Assembly (NCBI GenBank): GCA_948474755.1
Contig: CAOLHI010001298.1
Span: 1-64,000 of the forward strand
Reading direction: 5' to 3'
DNA length: 64,000 nt
Origin: Ctenosaura bakeri
Taxonomy: Eukaryota; Chordata; Lepidosauria; Squamata; Iguanidae
Shown here: positions 57,063-64,000 of the stretch, piece after piece
How the letters are laid out: every line of letters begins with the position of its first letter
Position numbering within the stretch: position 1 is the stretch's first letter
Made by a program: the position numbers and the translations under genes
The notes under the pieces: generated by a model
Seen by the model: the letters and a program-made list of their open reading frames with translations, nothing else
The model's database searches: none
What the model was told of the DNA's origin: nothing

Positions 57063-57832
57063 AAGGGAATGCCCCCCTCCCACTTGTCAGCAGTTGATGC
57101 TACAAGCACTGAGGCAAAGCACCATAAAGTAGCATTTGAATCAGTGTAGTGAACAGGATACAAAGGCATGTAACCAGAGAACTACTAATTATTACTCAAC
57201 GTGGGGAGCTTGCATTATAATAGAAATAATGACTGATAACTGAAGTTACTTTCTCTAGAGGAGATGGGTGCCATAAACGGGCATTGAACATCTATTTTGA
57301 TAGTTGAAGGTTCCCTTCTTTCCCTTTATGCTGCACTGCAGGTAGAAATTCGTGTTTACCCATGTGTTGTAAATGTTTATAAAAATATTGGTAGAGTGGA
57401 ATTTAAACAATTGAAATCTTTTAAATTGTGGGTGCAATAGATTTTTTTTCAATTAAGTGTTGTGTTCTTTGCATCTTCTTGATTGTATATTGGAACTACT
57501 GTGCAATGACTGAATAGTATTATAAATAATTTTGATTAATTTTACTAGCTGTTTTGTTTATTAAAAATACTTTTTGGAACACTCAGTTATCAGTATTCCT
57601 TACATTCATCAATAGATAAATAACTTACACTCATTAAGCTCACTCCACCTTCCAGAGTTTTTATTTTATCTTCTATATATGCATATACATATATATATAA
57701 AATGTACCTTGAACTGATATCTTTCTGTGAATGACAGAGTTCTTAACATGGGAATATACTGTACAGAACTGTGCCATGTATATGCAAAAATTATAATTTC
57801 CCTCTGAATAAAACATCTGTCACAAACAGTTT
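57063..57832 (+). other. HERC2: HERC2 3' UTR
   Basis: Unique, AT-rich sequence following the stop codon. An ATTAAA (57560-57565) and a canonical AATAAA (57807-57812) are candidate polyadenylation signals. The cleavage end given is an estimate about 20 bases past the second signal. Confidence 0.7.
57807..57812 (+). terminator. polyadenylation signal AATAAA, HERC2
   Basis: Canonical hexamer 745 bases after the HERC2 stop codon, followed by a T/G-rich stretch. The ATTAAA at 57560-57565 is a possible earlier site. Confidence 0.55.
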
Positions 57833-60100
57833 AGTAGGGCTTTTTATGGTGAGAAATCTTCCAAAGAATTATGTGCCTTCCCCACATCTAAGGAATCACT
57901 AACTATTAAGCAAATGTATTTGCATAAGGCTTGGACTAGTTCAAGATCGTTCTTGTTTTAGCTCCCAAGTGAAATTTTAAAAACTTTTTTGAGGCTTTAG
58001 ATATATACTGAGGACCTCTACTTCTCTGTTTCTTTATTGCTGTGTGTGTGTGGTTTTTTTTAATTGTTTCTAAAAGTGAATGGTGAGCACTGTAATTTTG
58101 AGAATTTATAATTAATGTACTTTATCAGTAAGGAGACTTCTTTTAAAAATCCTTCCCCTTTATTCTAAGAGCTCTGATTAATACGCTACCCAAGTTTATT
58201 GGTGTAAACGAGTGAGGTGTTAAGGTGCCTTTTCTGGTTTTATGTTTTTAGTCTGATACATTCCACTTATATAGCAGAATCATAGTCTGCCATCTTCTAG
58301 TCATGCGGTTCTCAGCCTTTGGGCCTTCAGATGTTTTGCCATTGGCCCACACTAGCTGGGGCTTCTGGGAACTGAAGTCCAAAATATCTGCTCTAGTTCA
58401 CTCCATATTTCAAAGAAGAACTTGCAAGCTATATTTTGTCATTATCTGTGATGGACTTAAAACATTCAAATGATCACTTAGCTGATATATCTGAATTTCC
58501 ACTTCTTAATAACAGTTCCTCTTAATTTTAAACCTATGGTTAAGGCATCAGAATATTTTCAGCAGTGCAAATTCAAATTGTTGTGCCAATGAAGTGACCT
58601 TACTGTTGTATTAGACGTATCCCATAAAGAGTCTCCACCTTTCCAAGCATTCTTTTTGCATAGAATAGATCAGGATCTGTGCTGTTCAGTAGGGGAACAT
58701 GGCACTTGTGTTCTATGGTATCAATAGAATGATGAGTATTCCAAATGCCATATACTTTGTTGTTCTTTCTAGTCACCATGATCTGGATCTAGCAATGTCA
58801 TTGTGTTAGTGCAAAATCTATTTGCTAATTGAGTTAGTACGAGGGCAGTGTCCAACCAAAAAACTCCAGCAACTAGGTTCTATTACACAACTGGTTGTGT
58901 GAAAAGATTGCATGTATGTGCTATCTCTTAAGCTATCATTTATGCAACAGAGAAATCCAGCACAAGTACATAGGTGGGATTTTATACTCTACTACCTTTA
59001 CATTAGATAGGGAACCATGTTCCTCACAAGTATTAATTAATAGCTTAGTATAGTTTTCTAATTAATTCTAATTCTAATTAATTCTAGTTAACCTAATGGT
59101 AGCTACCACAGGTTCCTGGGTAAGTGAAATATGTTAGGTGATCTGAGAATGCAGTAAAGTATGCAGTGTTGGAATTGCAATATGTATGAATGATAAAAGC
59201 AGCTTTTGGAAAGAGCTGACACAAATTCAGGCAACCCAGCACAGTTTATCAGCTGGGCTGTCACATCCATGGCCGTAATACTTCTTATCTAATGTTAACA
59301 AAGAAACACATTCTTGGGTCAATTAGGACTCAGCAGAGTTGGAAAATATAAAGGATCTCGTGATTATTACAAAAGCAGAATAGTATATTAATCTGAGGAA
59401 GAGTTCCTTTTTTTATTGTTAGAATATCCCTTATCTTAAACTAAGCCAACTGCCTTATCATATCCCAAAAGGTTACTCCTTAATTTGGGTTCACTGGCAA
59501 AGTTCTGCTCTAATAATTCTTGCTTTGTTCCCTCCTAGTACATGACAATAGGTTTCCTAAAAACTTCTTTAAAACTTACTAATTGGTGCCTATTCTTTTT
59601 TTCCACGTTGGATTATTTTTCAAGAAATGGGTCCTGTTATTTCTAGGCTAACTGAAGGCATACAGTAAGATTTCTGTAACAATCTTAGATTATCACATTC
59701 TTGTTTCTCTCTCTTTTTACTTTGATATTTGGCCGAGTGGTGTAAGGCCCTTGTGTTCACTATCAGGGCAAATTCCTTTTGCTTTTGCATTGCATTAACT
59801 TTAAAAAGAAAAGAAATCCCAACACAATGCTTTTTCAGTTTTAAACTTGGAAAGAAACCTTCTGAGCCTTAGAATGTTGAACACTTCCTTGAAAAACCAG
59901 GTGGCACAGGATTTTTAATATGGGCAATACCCCAGAGAAGGAAAATAAATGAAAGTTTGGGTCAGAGGTGCTCACTGGAATTGGAGGCAGTGTTGTTAAG
60001 AACACCACTTGTAATAATATTTCTTTGCTGGATTAACTCAAAGATCCACCTAATACAGCTGACTTCAAGAACAACCAATTGGTAACCTTCAAGGCAGCAG
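57833..60100. other. Intergenic region downstream of HERC2
   Basis: AT-rich sequence without coding features. A CTTCTGGGAACTGAAGTCC-type motif near 58355 matches a motif repeated elsewhere in the window. Confidence 0.5.
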
Positions 60101-60149
60101 TGCCTTGGGTATATCCAGCCTTTCTTTGTCCATAGTATCTATTCTGAGG

Positions 60150-60502
60150 GAATCTTCTCTCTCAGCAGCTCCAATCAGGGCTGTGCAGTCCTTTAAAAAC
60201 CACCTCCTCCTCCACCAGCTGCTGCCTGCAGAGATAAGGACAGCTTGCAGCACCACAAACCCTTTCCTGATGCTCCCCCCACACCCACGGAATGAGATGG
60301 GCAAGAGAGAAGTAGTATAGGGCCACCACGTTGACCCACCCCCTTTCCTTCTCCTTGCCCTGACCTGATTGGGATCCTGGGTGCCTGTTCTCCCAACCAT
60401 GCCTCGGCTTACTCCCCGGCCCCACATATTTTGATATTTGCAATTTCTCCACTTTTGTCTGGGTGCTGCACCCCAACCCTAGCAAATGTGGGGGGGCAAC
60501 TG
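60150..60502 (-). mobile_element. Truncated second copy of the Tigger-like MITE
   Basis: The reverse complement starts CAGTTGCCCCCCCACATTTG and shares GCAAATATCAAAATATGTGG, GGGTTTGTGGTGCTG, GCAGCTGGTGGAGGAGG and TTTTTAAAGGACTGCACA with the element at 1195-1675. The inner end is lost. The outer end is bounded by TA at 60503-60504. Confidence 0.6.
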
Positions 60503-60599
60503 TAAGTTCAGTCAGTCATTTAGTTATTACAACCATAGATCCATCAAAAAAAGAACTAAAGGATAAATCAGAACATGTACAAAGTGTTTAATGGAAAAG

Positions 60600-62020
60600 T
60601 CAGAACAGTAAGACAATCATGATCAACTGTTATCTAATACACAATGAGCTCTAATCCTGGCCACCCCTGAGAGAAATTTAGCAACAGCCAGGGTCACGTT
60701 GGGGGACTTATCTTCCAACAGGAACCTGATATAAAATTGATCTGAGCTTCCAGGGAATTTACTCAACAGTGGGGTAATTAAATAGTGACGGATCTTATTA
60801 TAGTACCTACAAGCCAAAAAAAAAAAAAAAGCTTCATCGACTCAACTTCCATATTGTTACAAGGGCACCCTCTTTCCAGATAAGGGACACCAGCAAATCT
60901 GCCTCTAAGTAATTCGGTAGAAAAAACATTGCATCTGGTCTTTGAAAAATATTTGTGGTACTTACCCACTGTCAGGTTCTTTAGGCACTCTGCTAACTGA
61001 AAAGGCCCAATGTAGTGGATATTCATTGCACTAGGAGAGAAAGATTCATAAGAGCATGAACACTGATCACAGGAAGCTATGTTCCACAGTCTTTTCTAAA
61101 GACATTTGAGAGCAATATTCAGATCCAGATTGGTGAGAAAAGAGGAAGAGCGATTGAGGCAGCTTTTTTTGGCAAGAAGCTTGGACCAGCTACTTACATA
61201 GCAGTCCTGGGACATACATAAAAACAAACCTGAGCCCACTCTAAAGATACTGACTTCCAGCCAGAGTTTTAAAGCACACTACCAAACCCTAATCAAAAGA
61301 GGGATTTCCCCTGTTTCCAACAGGAACACAGAATTAGAGACACAATTGGGGAGTTGGAGAAGGGTCCTAAGAAACTTTGTCAGTCTGTCTATCCCAGGTG
61401 TCAGTCCCCCTATCCAAATATTAGAAACATATAAAAGTTGTGTTGCAGACTTGGCATTGAACACTTTAATGGCAGACAGTATATACGAGCCACCTTTAGT
61501 AAAAAAGAAGTGTGTAATTGCAGATGAGCTAACTAATGCCTTCTGGAGAATAGCCAATCTGTGAGTATTCCACGACAGAGGATGATGGAATGATAGTGCC
61601 AGGTAGCAGAAGTTTTCAACTTGTTCAAGGGTATTCCTCTCAAGGGACCAACAATGTTGAGAAAATTTATTTTTGAGTACCATCACTTTGGATTTCCTAA
61701 AATTAATTTTTAGATCATTAGTTGAACAATAGTTCGTGAATTTCATTAGATGTTTCAATCCAGGTTTGGAGTGAGAAAGGATAACAGCATTGTCAACATA
61801 AAGTAGGACAGGAACTTTCCTAGCACTAAGTTTGAGCAAATGTCCCTCAGGGTCAGACAAGGTCTCCTCAAGATCATTTATATATAGATCGAACAATGTA
61901 GGTGTGAGAATACAGCCCTGTCTGACACCAACTGTAAGTTGCTGTGTGAGCCTTTTTAGCAAGGGGTAGGATATGAATGCTCTAAATGAATTTAAAAAAA
62001 ACTTCAAAGTTTACCAAGGC
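60600..62020 (-). mobile_element. Non-LTR retrotransposon remnant (clade not assigned)
   Basis: A minus-strand RT segment is at 61279-62007, followed downstream by C-terminal pieces at 60778-61026 and 60623-60817. The latter contain GRFAGVPYLERGCPCNN and the K-R-CRYYNKIRHYL-like Cys region found after the RT in several LINE clades. Stops and frame changes separate the pieces. Confidence 0.65.
61279..62007 (-). pseudogene. LINE reverse transcriptase fragment
   Basis: 242-codon open piece with GVRQGCILTPTLFDLYINDL and the catalytic box at residues 70-73 changed from Y-x-D-D to YVDN, losing one metal-binding aspartate. NDLKINFRKSKVM and a TKGGSYI segment follow. It is 5' truncated. It was not recognised as L1, L2 or CR1. 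Confidence 0.65.
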
Positions 62021-62631
62021 AGTTAGGGTAAAAAAGTCATACAAGTACAGGGAAGTTTTGTATTTGGAGTATATTTTGGACTACAGCTCTCACGTACCCC
62101 AGCCAACATAACTGGTGATCATGGATTATGGGAGATGTCGTTCAAAATGTGGATTTGCCCGTAACATTCCTAGATTAAAGTATGACTATTTGAGAGAGAG
62201 ACCTATACCTTTGTATAGAGGATCCCTATTGTGAATTACCCAAGAGCTTGTGAAAATGCAGACTGCAAATGGAAAATAGCCCCGTGGTACCCTGAAGAAA
62301 ATTCTAGTTTGCCTAAAAATGAAGGAAGAGCAGTAGTTTTAGAGGAGCTGGAACTAAAGGGCAGAGGGATGAATGTAATTGTTTTAGCAGATGGATCAAT
62401 CCGGCTTGTCCTTGCTATTTTAATATAATACATTGGTTTGACTATAGGATGTTTATTGGACTTGGGTCTCTCTGAAATGAATGGGACAAACTAGAATATT
62501 TTCAGATTGAGGATATCTTATGATAAAAGTTAGAAGGTACTATGGAACTATTCTGCCTTTTTCTCCTTAATGGGCTTTCTGTGGCAAAGAAAAGGTGGTA
62601 GAAAAGCAAGCCTTGTAGAGTGCCAGCATGA

Positions 62632-62808
62632 TGTAGTGGTTTGAGTGTTGGACTATGACCCTGGACACCTGAGTTGAATTCCCCACTTGGCCATGGAAAC
62701 CCACGGGGTGACCTTGGGTGCATCACACACACTCAGCCCAAGAAAACCCAGTGGTAGGTTCACGTTAAGGTCTCCAAAAGTCAGAATGACTTGAAGACAA
62801 AACAAGTA
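62632..62808 (+). mobile_element. tRNA-derived SINE (Sauria-type), second copy
   Basis: GCCAGCATGATGTAGTGGTT, TTGGACTATGACCCTGG, GGTGACCTTGGG and the tail AAAGTCAGAATGACTTGAAG are the same family as the copy at 2207 and better preserved. Confidence 0.8.
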
Positions 62809-62819
62809 AAATACATTGG

Positions 62820-64000
62820 GTAATCTGTTGCATGTTGCTCAGAGTTCAATTAAACTTTCTCCCAAGAAACTGTATGAACAGTCTGTTTGGATCTATCCCT
62901 GTCCTTTTTTTTCCTGTGACTTAGCCACCCTATGAGTATATACAATAAAGCATAGTATGAGAAATCTATTTTTACACACATGCGTGTGTATATGTATGAA
63001 CAAGTCATATGCTGACTCAGAACATTGGTTGCTTTATCCTGAAAATCATCTATTCTGACTGGCAAAGGTTCTCCAGTGCTCCCAGCAAGGACATTTCTTG
63101 ATCCTGCAGCCTCAGATTATTTATTAAAAGCAGGGCTATATAATGGGGACTGAACCCAAGGCCTCCTGTAGGCAAAGCATTGAGCCCAAAGTTGGGATAG
63201 TGCTTACTTGTTTCAGCCACTGATTTTTGCTGTTTTGGATAAATCTGTTCCATGCACAGTTCTTTGGAATTGGTTTTACATGCATATTCAGTTATGCAAA
63301 GATCTTCATAATAATTAGTGTCCCCTTGAGACATGGAAAGAATGCAAATATGACAGAGCCCTAGGGTAGGTCCCCCCACTCCTCACTCCACTTTATCCTT
63401 TCTGCTTCACTGCATAGAACTCAAAAGTCTGTCAGGAATGCAGAGAAACTGTATTTCTCCTGCCCCTCCCTCTCCCCACATGCTTGTCATAAGGTAGAAT
63501 CTCTAAAAATCCTTCAGGCCGGTTGGACCTGAAGCCAGTTCACAGTTTGTGCTCTCTCTCTCATTCTCTCTCTCTCTTTCATACTCTTTAGCATTCCTGG
63601 CAGACTCTAGCCACACAAAAGCAGCCAGTAGCAATTTCCAAAGAGTGGAGTACAAAATTCTTTGTTAGTCGTGAAACTGACTGTCTTAACAGCCTAAATA
63701 TTCCTAGCTCATATGTTCTCCTCTTTTCCTGATCAAGGGCATGTCTCTGGACTTGGGGTAGTATGGGGCCGCTTGGCTTTAGAAGAAAAAAGCCTTCCAT
63801 AAGTGGGGGACATGTAACCCTCCACTCTTCTCAAAAGCCCCAGCCAGCATCACCAGTGTTTGGTATAATGGGAGTTGTAGTCCAACAATATCTGGAGAGG
63901 TTTCCCATTCCTACTTAGAGCTTATCCACATCATCGTTATATCAGCTTGATCACGACTTCATCCTGGGATTTGTAGCTTGCTTGAGTAAGGTGTTTAGAA
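62820..64000. other. Intergenic sequence, CT microsatellite and short repeat motifs
   Basis: A (CT)n-like tract is at 63551-63585. GGGAGTTGTAGTCCAACAAT near 63870 is a recurrent short repeat motif. No gene is recognised. Confidence 0.5.

Larger units (their letters stand above)
49036..56068 (+). mobile_element. DIRS-type retrotransposon, element 3 (decayed, L1-interrupted)
   Basis: Full-length but decayed element in sense orientation in the HERC2 intron 48943-56789. The left inverted repeat is about 49036-49192 and the right about 55876-56068; the internal complementary region is 55741-55835. The gag and pol remnants follow the same order as in element 2 but contain many stops and frameshifts. 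An 886-bp L1 fragment is inserted at 49519-50404. It is more diverged from element 2 than element 1 is. Confidence 0.88.

Noticed and set aside
57833..64000. First exon of OCA2 downstream of HERC2
   Set aside because: OCA2 is the expected neighbour in vertebrates, but no frame resembling its N-terminus or transporter segments was seen; it must start beyond the window.
1..64000. CRISPR arrays, bacterial operons, riboswitches or ribosome binding sites
   Set aside because: The intron-exon structure, SINEs and LINEs show animal nuclear DNA; no regularly spaced repeat array is present.

Overview
The window is vertebrate nuclear DNA, most likely from a squamate reptile (lizard or snake). The genome type is inferred from the repeats: a tRNA-derived SINE with a Bov-B-like tail, a 5S-rRNA-derived SINE, CR1/L2/L1 LINE remnants, Tigger- and Harbinger-type MITEs, and several DIRS (tyrosine-recombinase) retrotransposons. 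The species cannot be named from the sequence alone.

Only one host gene is visible: the 3' half of HERC2, the giant HECT ubiquitin ligase, on the + strand. Thirty coding exons (620 to 57062) join in frame without a break into the last ~1606 residues of a protein that is about 4834 residues long in human. In order they encode the end of RCC1-like domain 2, a long linker, the complete RCC1-like domain 3, and the complete HECT domain with its catalytic cysteine and the acidic C-terminal tail. Every intron is GT-AG except one GC-AG intron at 44689. The 3' UTR follows, with polyadenylation signals at 57560 and 57807. The remaining ~6 kb is intergenic; in other vertebrates OCA2 lies downstream of HERC2, but no OCA2 exon was seen here.

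More than a third of the window is transposons inside HERC2 introns. Three related DIRS-type elements lie in the sense orientation: element 1 (19671-25840, decayed), element 2 (31203-36944, two long open frames) and element 3 (49036-56068, decayed and split by an L1 insertion). A fourth, much older and divergent DIRS relic (40661-43770) is recognisable by its inverted ends and broken RNase H and recombinase motifs. Elements 1-3 show full DIRS architecture: inverted terminal repeats, a right-end extension, and an internal complementary region in which copies of both outer ends are joined. Element 2 has an intact gag-like ORF (zinc-binding cysteines, an RS-rich region and a LAP2alpha-like C-terminal region) and a pol ORF (reverse transcriptase, methylase-like region, tyrosine recombinase). 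A clean in-frame deletion has removed most of its RNase H.

Points most worth following: the RNase H-deleted but otherwise open DIRS copy; the unsolved expression of its pol frame (no ATG, overlap with gag, a conserved splice-acceptor-like site 12 nt after the gag stop in all three copies); the SR-protein-like gag; and, in the intron equivalent to human HERC2 intron 86, a 12-bp match to the core of the human eye-colour enhancer of OCA2.
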